DNA of 64,000 nt from Sagittula salina (GTDB taxonomy: Bacteria; Pseudomonadota; Alphaproteobacteria; Rhodobacterales; Rhodobacteraceae), in the NCBI RefSeq assembly GCF_017813235.1, contig NZ_JAGISH010000005.1:248001-312000 (forward strand), read 5' to 3'. The stretch's first letter is position 1, and every line of letters begins with the position of its first letter. The notes under the pieces were generated by a model that saw nothing but the letters and a program-made list of their open reading frames with translations, had not been told where the DNA came from and searched no databases. The position numbers were made by a program, and so were the translations under genes. This document shows positions 18,945-27,506 of this stretch, one piece after another.

Positions 18945-20066
18945 ATGCACGTCTGTCTCATCCTCTTTCCCGGCTTTCCCCTGCTCGGCTATGTCCTCAT
19001 CCGGGAAACCCTGCGGATTGCCAATCTCTGCCTCGGGCAGGCGTTGTTTACCTGTACCGTCCGCACCGTGACCGGCGCGTCCGTGGCGGCCGCCGATGGC
19101 ACGGGCGTGGCCGCCGATGCCCAGGACTGGGAAGGCGCGCAGGGCTACGACCTGCTGGTTCTCTGCGCCGGACCGGACCCACTGGGGCGCCTGCCAATGG
19201 GACTGCGCGGCTTCCTCTACCGGGCAGAGGCGGCCGGCGCCACGCTTGCCGGACTGGATCAGGGCGCGCTGGTCCTCGCGCGGCTGGGGATGCTCGACGG
19301 ACGAGAGGCCGTCCTGCCCCCGGATCCTGAACGGACCTACCCCGCCGTCGCGCTGTCGACCCGAACGCATGTTTTTGACCGGCAGCGGCTCACCTCCACC
19401 GGGGGGCTGGCAACGGCGGAGGCATTGCTGGACTGGATCGCCCGCGCGCGGGGTCCCGCCCTCGCCGCCCGCACGGGAGAGGCGCTGGCCCTCGGTCGCG
19501 TCGCGGATCACAGCCACCGCCAACGCCTGCCCGACAGCGCCGACCCGGTGATCGCGCGGATGCAGTCGGTCATGGCCGCGCATCTTCAGGACCCGCTGCC
19601 CCTGACCCGTATCGCAGCGGAGTTGGAGCTGTCTCTGAAACAACTGCGCCTGCGCTGCGACAAGGCGTTGGGGCGCACGCCCTTGCAGATCTACCTGGAC
19701 CTTCGCCTGCGCCGGGGCGCGCAACTGGTGGAGGAGACCGCGCTGACCGTGGCAGAGATCGCGGAGGCGACGGGATTTGCTTCGCCCTCGGCCTTTACCC
19801 GCAGTTACCGCACACAGTTCGGCCGATCCCCTCGCGGCGAACGCAGCGCGCGCAAGCTTGCGGCGAAAAAGGCCGTCAATCGGCACGGGGTTGGAACCGC
19901 CCCAAGGGTTACCCTGCTGGTCGCTCCGCAGACTGCCGCCCGGACTGCCGCCTCTCTGGCAGCGCCAGATCAAATGCCGCCAGCGACAGCGCAAGGCTGG
20001 GCGGAGGACGCGGAGGCCACGCGCCCCACCGACGCACGGCCCTCTCCAGAGACGGGAACCGGCTGA
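18945..20066 (+). CDS. GlxA-family transcriptional regulator (DJ-1/PfpI-like plus AraC HTH)
   Basis: A 373-aa regulator. The N-terminal half resembles the class I glutamine amidotransferase/DJ-1 fold of GlxA regulators (VCLILFPGFPLLGYVLIRET, then YDLLVLCAGPDP). The usual nucleophilic cysteine region reads LAGLDQGALVLARLG, so enzymatic activity is unlikely. The C-terminal half is an AraC double helix-turn-helix (LPLTRIAAELELSLKQLRLR ... VAEIAEATGFASPSAFTRSY). About 65 extra C-terminal residues rich in Ala/Pro follow. Related proteins control carnitine, choline or arginine catabolism genes; no target is evident here. It is inserted between frr and pyrH on the opposite strand. Confidence 0.85.
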   Translation: MHVCLILFPGFPLLGYVLIRETLRIANLCLGQALFTCTVRTVTGASVAAADGTGVAADAQDWEGAQGYDLLVLCAGPDPLGRLPMGLRGFLYRAEAAGATLAGLDQGALVLARLGMLDGREAVLPPDPERTYPAVALSTRTHVFDRQRLTSTGGLATAEALLDWIARARGPALAARTGEALALGRVADHSHRQRLPDSADPVIARMQSVMAAHLQDPLPLTRIAAELELSLKQLRLRCDKALGRTPLQIYLDLRLRRGAQLVEETALTVAEIAEATGFASPSAFTRSYRTQFGRSPRGERSARKLAAKKAVNRHGVGTAPRVTLLVAPQTAARTAASLAAPDQMPPATAQGWAEDAEATRPTDARPSPETGTG

Positions 20067-20106
20067 AACCGAAATGGATCGCGACCGCTACGCCCCTAAC
20101 ATACAA

Positions 20107-20130
20107 CGCCCCGGGATCGCTCCCGGGGCG
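20107..20130. terminator. Bidirectional hairpin between the GlxA-type regulator and pyrH
   Basis: A perfect 10-bp stem CGCCCCGGGA/TCCCGGGGCG with a 4-nt loop. It lies 40 nt after the regulator stop and 33 nt after the convergent pyrH stop. The T-rich tail is short on both strands (TGTTT on plus, TTGTAT on minus). Confidence 0.7.
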
Positions 20131-20163
20131 TGTTTCAAACTGGTGCGCAGGACCTGCGATCGG

Positions 20164-20895
20164 TCACGGAATCACGCGCGTGCACTTGCCCTTGCCTTCC
20201 AGGATTCCCTTGAACCCGCCAGGCTCGTTCAGGGAGAACACCACCAGCGGCATCTTGTTGTCCCGCGTCAAGGCGATGGCGGAGGCATCCATCACCTTCA
20301 GGTTCTGACGCAGAACGTCGTCGTAGGTGATCTCGGTGTAGCGCTTGGCATCCGGGTTGATCTTCGGGTCGCTGTCGTAGATCCCGTCGACGTTCTTGCC
20401 CATGAGGATCGCCTCGCAGGCCATCTCGGATGCACGCAGCGCCGCTGCCGTATCAGTGGTGAAATAGGGGTTGCCCGTCCCGGCGGCAAAGATGCAGACG
20501 CGCTTCTTCTCGAGGTGACGCACGGCCCGGCGGCGGATGTAAGGCTCCGCCACCTCATCCATGCGAATGGCCGAGATCACACGGACATAAACGCCAAGAC
20601 CTTCCAACGCGGACTGCATCGCCAGCGCGTTCATCACGGTGGCGAGCATACCCATGTAGTCGGCGGTCGTGCGCTCCATCCCCTGCGCTGAACCGGCCAG
20701 CCCGCGAAAGATATTGCCGCCGCCGATCACCATGCAGATTTCCACGCCGAGGTCGTGCACGGCCTTGATCTCGCGCGCCACGCGTTCCACTGTCGGCGGG
20801 TGCAGGCCAAAGCCCTGATCGCCCATCAGCGCCTCCCCCGAAATCTTCAGCATGACGCGTTTGTAGGTTGTGGCGGTCGGTGTACCGTCGCTCAT
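20164..20895 (-). CDS. pyrH: Uridylate kinase
   Basis: A 243-aa cytosolic kinase of the amino-acid-kinase fold that phosphorylates UMP to UDP. The signatures [55 protein letters not shown] and [15 protein letters not shown] are all present. ATG 20895 begins [14 protein letters not shown]. The open frame reaches about 315 nt further upstream through Pro/Arg-rich sequence over the miaA promoter and start, which I reject. It is divergent from miaA. The normal downstream partner frr is separated from it by about 1.4 kb holding a convergent regulator. Confidence 0.97.
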   Translation of the reverse strand: MSDGTPTATTYKRVMLKISGEALMGDQGFGLHPPTVERVAREIKAVHDLGVEICMVIGGGNIFRGLAGSAQGMERTTADYMGMLATVMNALAMQSALEGLGVYVRVISAIRMDEVAEPYIRRRAVRHLEKKRVCIFAAGTGNPYFTTDTAAALRASEMACEAILMGKNVDGIYDSDPKINPDAKRYTEITYDDVLRQNLKVMDASAIALTRDNKMPLVVFSLNEPGGFKGILEGKGKCTRVIP

Positions 20896-21017
20896 GTTGC
20901 GCTCCGTTGTCGGTCGGGGGTAGGATCGCGTCCTATCTGGCGGAAAAGCGTGTCCGGTGCAATGGTGCTGCGGTGCGGAAAAACCGCGCCTCTTGCAAGA
21001 GCCTCGATAATCCCGCC

Positions 21018-21920
21018 ATGGCCCTTTCCGCACAAATCCTGTCCCGCATCGATACGCTGGACCCGACCCGCGCGGTTCTGATCGCCGGGCCGACCGCCAG
21101 CGGCAAGAGCGCACTGGCACTGGCCATCGCGGAACGCCAGGGCGGCGTGGTGGTGAATGCCGACGCGATACAGGTCTTTGACGACTGGCGGGTGCTGACT
21201 GCGCGCCCATCTCCCCAGGATGAAACCCGAGCCCAGCATTTGCTGTATGGTCACATCCCCGGCACGCAGCCCTATTCGGTTGGCGACTGGCTGCGCGAGC
21301 TTTTGCCCCTGTTGGATGGTCCCCGGCCGATCATCACCGGCGGCACCGGGCTTTACTTCACCGCTTTGACCGAGGGACTGGCAAGGATCCCCGCCACTCC
21401 ACCGGAGATCCGGGCAGAGGCCGAGACACGCCTGGCCAGCCACGGTCTGTCAGCGCTGGTGGCGGACCTCGACGCCGAATCTGCCGCACATATCGACCTG
21501 CAAAACCCGATGCGGGTGATGCGTGCATGGGAGGTGCTGCGGGCCACCGGACGCGGCATCCGCGCGTGGCAGGCAGAGACGCCACCGCCCCTGCTGCCGC
21601 TGGCCCAGACACAGGCGTTCCTGTTCGACGCGCCAAAGGACTGGCTGACCCCGCGCATCGAACGCCGCTTTGACCTGATGCTGGAACAGGGCGCGCTGGA
21701 GGAGGCGCGCGCCAACCTGCCCGGCTGGTCGCCCACCCTGCCCTCTGCCAAGGCCATCGGCGCGGCCGAACTGATCGCTCACCTGCGCGGCGAAATCACC
21801 CTGTCGGAGGCACGCGATCGCGCCACCGTCCTCACCCGGCAATTTGCCAAGCGACAAAGGACGTGGTTCAACTCCCGCATGCGCGACTGGCCGCGTCTCA
21901 CGCCCGAGGATGTTTCCTGA
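21018..21920 (+). CDS. miaA: tRNA dimethylallyltransferase
   Basis: A 300-aa enzyme that transfers a dimethylallyl group to A37 of tRNAs reading UNN codons. The P-loop is [19 protein letters not shown] (Lys30, Ser31). [18 protein letters not shown] and the VGGTGLYF-equivalent [16 protein letters not shown] follow, and the C-terminus [19 protein letters not shown] is the family ending. ATG 21018 is the first methionine that keeps only the conserved part; the open frame reaches further upstream over the pyrH start. The TGA stop abuts the ATG of the next gene. Confidence 0.95.
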   Translation: MALSAQILSRIDTLDPTRAVLIAGPTASGKSALALAIAERQGGVVVNADAIQVFDDWRVLTARPSPQDETRAQHLLYGHIPGTQPYSVGDWLRELLPLLDGPRPIITGGTGLYFTALTEGLARIPATPPEIRAEAETRLASHGLSALVADLDAESAAHIDLQNPMRVMRAWEVLRATGRGIRAWQAETPPPLLPLAQTQAFLFDAPKDWLTPRIERRFDLMLEQGALEEARANLPGWSPTLPSAKAIGAAELIAHLRGEITLSEARDRATVLTRQFAKRQRTWFNSRMRDWPRLTPEDVS

Positions 21921-22775
21921 ATGGCCCGCCCCGGCTTTCTCAACAACCCGATGCCGCCCGCCCCGCTGAAACCGCGCGGACCGATCCGGGCCGGATCGTT
22001 CATGGTGGAGTTTCAGCCCGCGCCCTGGCGATACAAGCTGGCGCATGACCGCGAGACCACGACGCTGCTGTGGATCACGCGGGGTCAGGGACGCGTCATA
22101 GTCGAGGGAGTGCTGCGCGGCATCACCATGCACCACGCGCTCTGGCTGCCCGCTGGAACGCTGTTCAGCATCGACCTGCAACCAGGAGCGCAGGCACTTT
22201 TCGTGCACGCGCCACCGGGTCTGGCGCCGTCCGAGCCGCAGAAGCCGGTCACGTTGCATATTCGCGACAGCTTTGCCCAGGCAGAGCTGACCTCCGAGAT
22301 CGACGCCATGCACCGCGAGATCCTGCAAAAGCGTGCCCTGGTGCAGGAGGCGCTGGAGGCGCGTGTGCGCCTCATGGGGATCTGGCTGTCGCGCCAGATC
22401 CAGGCGGGCGCCGCGGAGGCCCCGAAGGACAGCGCCGCGCAACGGCTTGTCCGCCGTTTTGCCACTGCGGTCACCCGCGATTATCGGTCGGCCCGCATCA
22501 TGGCCGCCTACGCGGAGGCGCTGGATGTCACGCCCACGCATCTGTCGCGCAGCTGCCGCCAGTGCTGCGGCAAGACCGCCGCCGATCTGCTGACCGAACG
22601 CAAGCTTCACGCCGCCCGCATCGCACTGGAAAGCCCGCGCCCTGCGGTTCAGGAGGTAGCGCGCGGTCTGGGTTTCTCCTCGCCGGCCTATTTCACCCGC
22701 TTCATGCAGGCGCATACCGGATGCAGCCCCTCAGCTCTGCGGGCTCAGGCACGGCGGGCGCCGGTACGCGCCTGA
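21921..22775 (+). CDS. AraC-family transcriptional regulator
   Basis: A 284-aa regulator with an N-terminal cupin-like sensing domain (LLWITRGQGRVIVEGVLRG, ALWLPAGTLFSIDL). The C-terminal AraC DNA-binding domain runs from about residue 180 (SARIMAAYAEALDVTPTHLS ... VQEVARGLGFSSPAYFTRFM). It begins at the base after the miaA stop (TGAATG), so it can be read from the miaA message. It lies 250 nt upstream of a peptide-type ABC importer. Two 11-bp direct repeats spaced 22 bp apart lie in that gap, which suits AraC-type binding. The importer is therefore the likely target. Confidence 0.88.
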   Translation: MARPGFLNNPMPPAPLKPRGPIRAGSFMVEFQPAPWRYKLAHDRETTTLLWITRGQGRVIVEGVLRGITMHHALWLPAGTLFSIDLQPGAQALFVHAPPGLAPSEPQKPVTLHIRDSFAQAELTSEIDAMHREILQKRALVQEALEARVRLMGIWLSRQIQAGAAEAPKDSAAQRLVRRFATAVTRDYRSARIMAAYAEALDVTPTHLSRSCRQCCGKTAADLLTERKLHAARIALESPRPAVQEVARGLGFSSPAYFTRFMQAHTGCSPSALRAQARRAPVRA

Positions 22776-22840
22776 AAGACCGGACCAACCGCAACGCGCA
22801 GAGGCGAAATATTTTTCCGAAGTCCACTTGCGACTCGGGC

Positions 22841-22873
22841 CATGTCGCTTTTGACTGGGGCACATGTCGCTTT
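22841..22873 (+). promoter_or_regulatory. Direct repeats CATGTCGCTTT, probable AraC-type operator for the ABC importer
   Basis: CATGTCGCTTT occurs at 22841-22851 and again at 22863-22873, exactly 22 bp apart. That spacing of about two helical turns is the usual arrangement for AraC-family dimers. A TTGACT hexamer (22851-22856) lies between the copies and TTGACG occurs shortly downstream. No good -10 hexamer follows, as expected for an activator-dependent promoter. Confidence 0.5.
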
Positions 22874-23025
22874 CGGCATCCAAAAGGGCGATCACAAGCG
22901 TTGACGCGGGATGATCCATAGGGCCGAATGAAGCCAAGCGCGGGGAAAAGGGATCAGGCGGGCCAGTGGTCTGCCGTTTTTGCACTGCCTCGCGGACAAA
23001 AAGACATGTCACAGGGAGAACACGG

Positions 23026-24693
23026 ATGACATCCACGGAGAAGGGGCGGATTCACCCCGCCGCAGAAATGTATGCGCGCGAACTGAAGGCAGGCCTGATC
23101 GACCGCCGGGAATTCCTGACGCGCACCACCGGCCTCGGTGTCTCGGTTGCGGCCGCCTATGCGCTTGGCGGTCTGGGGTCGCCCGCTCGCGCCGAAAGCC
23201 ACGCCCAGCAGGGGGGAACCCTGCGCATCCAGACCGACGTGCGCGCGCTCAAGGATCCGCGCACCTACGACTGGTCGCAGATCGCAAACTTCAGCCGGGG
23301 CTGGCTGGAATACATGGTCGAATACAACCGCGACGGAACCGTGCGGGGCATGCTTCTGGACAGTTGGGAGGCCAATGATGACGCCACCGAATACACGCTG
23401 CACGTCCGTCCCGGCGTGACCTGGAACAACGGCGATGCCTTCACCGCCGATGACGTTGTCCGGATGCTGGATTACTGGTGCGACAAGACCGTGGACGGCA
23501 ATTCCATGGCGGGCCGCATGGCGGTTCTGGTGGACGAAAGCACCTCCCGGCTGATCGAGGGCGCAGTGACCAAGGTCGACGACATGACCGTGACGATCAA
23601 GCTGCCCTCCCCCGACATCGCCCTGATCGTGGGAATGGCGGACTACCCGGCCGCCGTCGTGCATTCCAGCCATGACCCGGACAACATGCTGGGCAATCCT
23701 GTTGGCACCGGCCCCTACCTGCCCGAGAGCCTCGAAGTCGGCGTGAAGGGCGTCGTGGTCAAGAACACCGACCACGCGTGGTGGGGCGCGGAGGCCGAGG
23801 GCTACGGCGGCGCAACGCTCGACCGGATCGAATACGTCGACTACGGCACCGACCCCGCGTCCTGGATTGCGGCTATCGAGTCCGAAGAAGTCGACTTGCT
23901 CTACCAGAACGTGAACGAATATATCGACATCGCAGACGCCATCGGCTGGGAAAAATCCGAGGTCGTCACCGGCTCCACCGTGGTCCTGCGCATGAACCAG
24001 CAGACGCCCGTAGGTGATTCCGTACCCTACGCCGATCCGAAACTGCGTGAAGCGGTGGTAAAGGCGGTGGACAATGCTGTGCTGCTGGAACTGGGCTACT
24101 CCGGTCTTGGCACCGTGGCGGAAAACCACCACGTCGCCCCCGTGCATCCGGAATACGCCGATATCGGTCCCGCGCCGCTCGACCCGGCTGCGTCGAAGGC
24201 GATCCTCGAAGAGATCGGGATGCTCGACTTCGAGCACGAGATCATCTCGCTCGACGACGGGTTTACCAAGAACACCGCCGACGCCTGCGCGGCGCAGATG
24301 CGCGACGCGGGCATGACGGTGCGGCGCACTGTTCTGCCCGGCTCGACCTTCTGGAACGACTGGACGAAGTATCCCTTCTCCATCACCGAGTGGAACCACC
24401 GCCCGCTGGGCGTGCAGGTGCTGTCGCTGGCCTATCGCACCGGCGAGGCATGGAACGAGGCGGGCTATTCCAACCCCGAGTTCGACGCCAAACTGGCCGA
24501 GGCCATGTCCATCGCCGATGCCGACAAGCGGCGCGAGGTCATGAAGGATGTTGAAACGATCCTGCGCGGTGACAGCGTTTTCGTACAACCCTACTGGCGA
24601 TCGCTCTACCGGCATTTCAAGCCCGGCGTGGTCGGGGCAGAGATGCACCCCTCCTTCGAGATCCACGTCTACAAGCTCGGCCTCGCGGCCTGA
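23026..24693 (+). CDS. Peptide-type ABC transporter substrate-binding protein, Tat-exported
   Basis: A 555-aa periplasmic solute-binding protein (SBP family 5: oligopeptides, nickel, glycosides). The N-terminal twin-arginine signal is DRREFLTRT (Arg27-Arg28) followed by a hydrophobic stretch and ARA-E cleavage near residue 56. The mature part has [33 protein letters not shown] and [14 protein letters not shown], all typical. ATG 23026 has AGGGAG 7 nt upstream. It is the first gene of a binding protein-permease-permease-ATPase operon, and a hairpin follows its stop. The ligand is not evident. Confidence 0.92.
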   Translation: MTSTEKGRIHPAAEMYARELKAGLIDRREFLTRTTGLGVSVAAAYALGGLGSPARAESHAQQGGTLRIQTDVRALKDPRTYDWSQIANFSRGWLEYMVEYNRDGTVRGMLLDSWEANDDATEYTLHVRPGVTWNNGDAFTADDVVRMLDYWCDKTVDGNSMAGRMAVLVDESTSRLIEGAVTKVDDMTVTIKLPSPDIALIVGMADYPAAVVHSSHDPDNMLGNPVGTGPYLPESLEVGVKGVVVKNTDHAWWGAEAEGYGGATLDRIEYVDYGTDPASWIAAIESEEVDLLYQNVNEYIDIADAIGWEKSEVVTGSTVVLRMNQQTPVGDSVPYADPKLREAVVKAVDNAVLLELGYSGLGTVAENHHVAPVHPEYADIGPAPLDPAASKAILEEIGMLDFEHEIISLDDGFTKNTADACAAQMRDAGMTVRRTVLPGSTFWNDWTKYPFSITEWNHRPLGVQVLSLAYRTGEAWNEAGYSNPEFDAKLAEAMSIADADKRREVMKDVETILRGDSVFVQPYWRSLYRHFKPGVVGAEMHPSFEIHVYKLGLAA

Positions 24694-24700
24694 GTGACAC

Positions 24701-24729
24701 ACGGGTTGCCCCACATCGGGGCGACCCGT
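24701..24729 (+). terminator. Intercistronic hairpin after the binding-protein gene
   Basis: ACGGGT-T-GCCCC pairs with GGGGC-G-ACCCGT (one mismatch, 5-nt loop), beginning 7 nt after the stop codon. There is no U-tract, so it probably protects or attenuates the message. This position fits the common excess of binding protein over permease in ABC operons. Confidence 0.6.
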
Positions 24730-24811
24730 TCCGACGGATGGGCATCGGCCCGCCCGCAGGGGCTGCCGCATCCCTTCGCCCTGACGCCAGACCAAAAGAA
24801 CGGAGGCGCCC

Positions 24812-25948
24812 TTGGGCCTGTTCATTCTCAGACGCGTTCTGACCATGGTGCTGACCGCACTCTGCCTGACCTTCGTCGTGTTCTTCATGACGAACCTCTA
24901 CCCGAACCTCGAAAAGCTCGCGAAGTCCGAAGGCAATTTCCGGATGACGGATGTCGAGGTCGCGTCATGGCTGTCTCAGAACGGCTACCGCTCGCCGGTA
25001 GACCCGGACCTGCTGGCCGCCTACCGTTCGGGGCAGATCGAGTCCGAAGAGGCTTCGAGGGGCATCAACACCGGTTTTGACGTGCGGCTGTTCCGAAACT
25101 ACGCGGAATGGCTGGGCGTCATGCCGGGCTACGTGATCGAGACGCCATCGGGCGCGGTCAATGCCCGCTGCCAGGCGCCGGGCACGGCGCTGGAGGACGC
25201 GCCGAATTTCTGTGGCATCCTGCAGGGTTACTGGGGCTTTTCGTCGGTCTTCAAGGACACGGTCGGGTCAGTGATCGGCACCCGTCTTGCGCTGACCGGA
25301 AAGCTCATGTTCTGGGTCATGGTCCTGATGGTGCCGACGGCGCTTCTGGTGGGCGTCCTGGCGGGGATGCGCGAAGGTTCCGCGCTGGACCGCTCGCTTT
25401 CCACCTTCTCGATCACATCCACGGCGACGCCGGAATACGTCTCCGGCGTGATCTTCATCGCGGTTTTCACCTCCTCGGCGGTGGGGCTGAAATGGTTCAA
25501 GGGGTCGGCCGCCTCAGCCATGGATGACGCCAATTTCCAGAACTTCTTCCTGCCCGTGCTGACCATCGCGCTTTACGGCATGGGCTACATCGCCCGCATG
25601 ACCCGCGCCTCGATGGCGGAGGTCATGAACGCGCAATACATCCGCACCGCTCGCCTGAAGGGCGTCAGTTTTCGCAACATCGTGCTGAAACACGCGCTGA
25701 GAAACGCGCTCATCGCGCCCTTCACCGTCATCATGCTGCAGTTTCCCTGGCTGCTGAACGGCGTGGTGATTGTCGAGTCACTCTTCAACTACAAGGGCTT
25801 TGGCTGGACCCTCGTACAGGCGGCGGGGAACAACGACATCGAATTACTGCTCGGCGTTTCGGTCGTATCGGTGATCGTCGTGCTGGTAACGCAGCTGATC
25901 TCCGATATCGGTTACGTCTACCTCAATCCCCGCATCAGCGTGACGTAA
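24812..25948 (+). CDS. Peptide-type ABC transporter permease (DppB-like)
   Basis: A 378-aa inner-membrane permease. The N-terminus LFILRRVLTMVLTALCLTFVV is the standard DppB/OppB entry helix. A periplasmic loop of about 100 residues follows, then the permease core with the ATPase-contact EAA-type motif MRASMAEVMNAQYIRTARLKG written here as TRASMAEVMNAQYIRTARLK. The start is TTG 24812, supported by GGAGG 5 nt upstream. The product is slightly longer than a typical DppB because of the loop between helices 1 and 2. It is followed 10 nt later by the second permease. Confidence 0.92.
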   Translation: MGLFILRRVLTMVLTALCLTFVVFFMTNLYPNLEKLAKSEGNFRMTDVEVASWLSQNGYRSPVDPDLLAAYRSGQIESEEASRGINTGFDVRLFRNYAEWLGVMPGYVIETPSGAVNARCQAPGTALEDAPNFCGILQGYWGFSSVFKDTVGSVIGTRLALTGKLMFWVMVLMVPTALLVGVLAGMREGSALDRSLSTFSITSTATPEYVSGVIFIAVFTSSAVGLKWFKGSAASAMDDANFQNFFLPVLTIALYGMGYIARMTRASMAEVMNAQYIRTARLKGVSFRNIVLKHALRNALIAPFTVIMLQFPWLLNGVVIVESLFNYKGFGWTLVQAAGNNDIELLLGVSVVSVIVVLVTQLISDIGYVYLNPRISVT

Positions 25949-25958
25949 GGAGGCCACG

Positions 25959-27398
25959 ATGGAAGACCTTTCATGGACCGGCCTCACCGGCACGATCCTC
26001 GACCCGATCCTGATGATTCTGGCGCCGCTCTTTGCCGTAGTGGTGGTGGCGCGGATGCTGCTGTCGATGTTCGAGCCCGACACCGGCGAGCAGGCGAACC
26101 CGGACGGCACGCTGGTGCAGACCGGCGGCATCTGGGGACTGATGCGGCTGGCGACCGTGCTGCTGGGCGTGGCGCTGGTCCTGGTAATGCTGGCCTACGT
26201 CGCAAGCGGGCTTGTCCTTGGACCGAAGGCGGGCATCCTCGGCGCCATGGCCCGGCGCTTCTGGCCGGTGTGGCTGGCGCTGGCGCTGACTTTTGCCCTG
26301 TCGATCCAGTTCAAACGGCGGCTGGGGCTTTATGGAAAACTCTTCGATTCCACCATCGGCATGATCGGATTCGGCCTGGTGATGTTCTGGGTGTTCACCG
26401 CGCTCTTTTCCGGGGTCTTCGACCTGATCGCCACCCATGACACGCTGGCGCAGCTGTCGGGCATGAAAAACAAGGTTCCCGGCACGCCCGTCCCCGACAG
26501 CGAAAGCGGGTACGGCTGGTATCTGCTGGGGGGCGACAACCTCGCGCGCGACGTCTTCAGCCGTATGGTCAAGGGGTCTACCGTGGTCATGGCCATCGCA
26601 CCGCTGGCGACGTTGTTTGCCTTCATGGTGGGGATCACGCTTGGCCTCCCCGCAGGCTACTACGGCGGGCGGCTTGATACGGTGCTGAGCTTTGTCGCCA
26701 ACCTCATCCTCGCCTTTCCGGTGATCCTGTTGTTTTACCTGCTGGTCACACCGGAAATCGTCGCCACCGGCCTGCCGCAATACATGGCCATGGTGCTCTT
26801 CGTCTTCCCGCTGGTGTTCTCTGCGGTGCTGATCCATTCCCGCCTGCGCACCCAGCCGGGCAAATCCGTGCTCTGGCTGGCGATGGTGCTGGTGCCCATG
26901 GCGCTGGTCTACCTGTCGGTTATCAACGAGCACGGCTCGAAACTCGACTTCTGGCCGCTCGACCTCTTCGATGTGCCGGGCGGGTTACTGGTGGTCTTTG
27001 TCGCAGTAGTGTTTGTCAACGCGCCGACGGTGTTCCGGATCGTGCGCGGCCTGACCATGGACATCAAGACGCGCGATTACGTGGCCGCCGCCCAGACCCG
27101 CGGCGAGCGTCCGTGGTACATCATGCTGTGGGAGATCCTGCCCAACGCGCGCGGGCCGCTGATCGTCGATTTCTGTCTGCGCATCGGCTATACGACAATC
27201 CTTCTGGGAACGCTGGGTTTTTTCGGCCTAGGCCTGCCGCCCGAAAGCCCCGACTGGGGCACGACCATCAACGAAGGTCGGCGGCTCTTGGCGGTCTACA
27301 TGCACCCCGCCCTGCCGCCGGCGCTGGCGCTGCTGTCACTTGTGCTGGGCCTGAACCTGCTGGCGGACGGACTGCGCGAGGAATCGCTGCGTGACTGA
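25959..27398 (+). CDS. Peptide-type ABC transporter permease (DppC-like, extended N-terminus)
   Basis: A 479-aa permease, much longer than the usual DppC of about 300 residues. The first 170 residues hold additional membrane helices (VVVVARMLLSMF, LLGVALVLVMLAYVASGLVL, LALALTFALSI and others) that are not part of the common core. The core starts near YLLGGDNLARDVFSRMVKGS. It has the contact motif MDIKTRDYVAAAQTRGERPW and ends in LGLNLLADGLREESLRD. AAGGAGG lies 5 nt before ATG 25959. The extra helices may form a permease variant for a bulky ligand. Confidence 0.9.
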   Translation: MEDLSWTGLTGTILDPILMILAPLFAVVVVARMLLSMFEPDTGEQANPDGTLVQTGGIWGLMRLATVLLGVALVLVMLAYVASGLVLGPKAGILGAMARRFWPVWLALALTFALSIQFKRRLGLYGKLFDSTIGMIGFGLVMFWVFTALFSGVFDLIATHDTLAQLSGMKNKVPGTPVPDSESGYGWYLLGGDNLARDVFSRMVKGSTVVMAIAPLATLFAFMVGITLGLPAGYYGGRLDTVLSFVANLILAFPVILLFYLLVTPEIVATGLPQYMAMVLFVFPLVFSAVLIHSRLRTQPGKSVLWLAMVLVPMALVYLSVINEHGSKLDFWPLDLFDVPGGLLVVFVAVVFVNAPTVFRIVRGLTMDIKTRDYVAAAQTRGERPWYIMLWEILPNARGPLIVDFCLRIGYTTILLGTLGFFGLGLPPESPDWGTTINEGRRLLAVYMHPALPPALALLSLVLGLNLLADGLREESLRD

Positions 27399-27450
27399 GG
27401 GGGGAGCGGGGGCACCATGCCTGAGGCATGCATCCGGCATGCCCCAAAAT

Positions 27451-27476
27451 CCCCGGAGTATTTGAACCAGGAAGCA
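27451..27476 (+). repeat. Dispersed intergenic motif CCCCGGAGTATTT...GAAGCA, copy 1
   Basis: CCCCGGAGTATTTGAACCAG followed by GAAGCA, in the gap between permease and ATPase genes. It closely matches the copy at 40527-40559. A small hairpin CATGCC/GGCATG (27416-27430) precedes it. Confidence 0.5.
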
Positions 27477-27506
27477 GGGGACACGCCCTGTTCGGGAGAC
27501 GGAATA

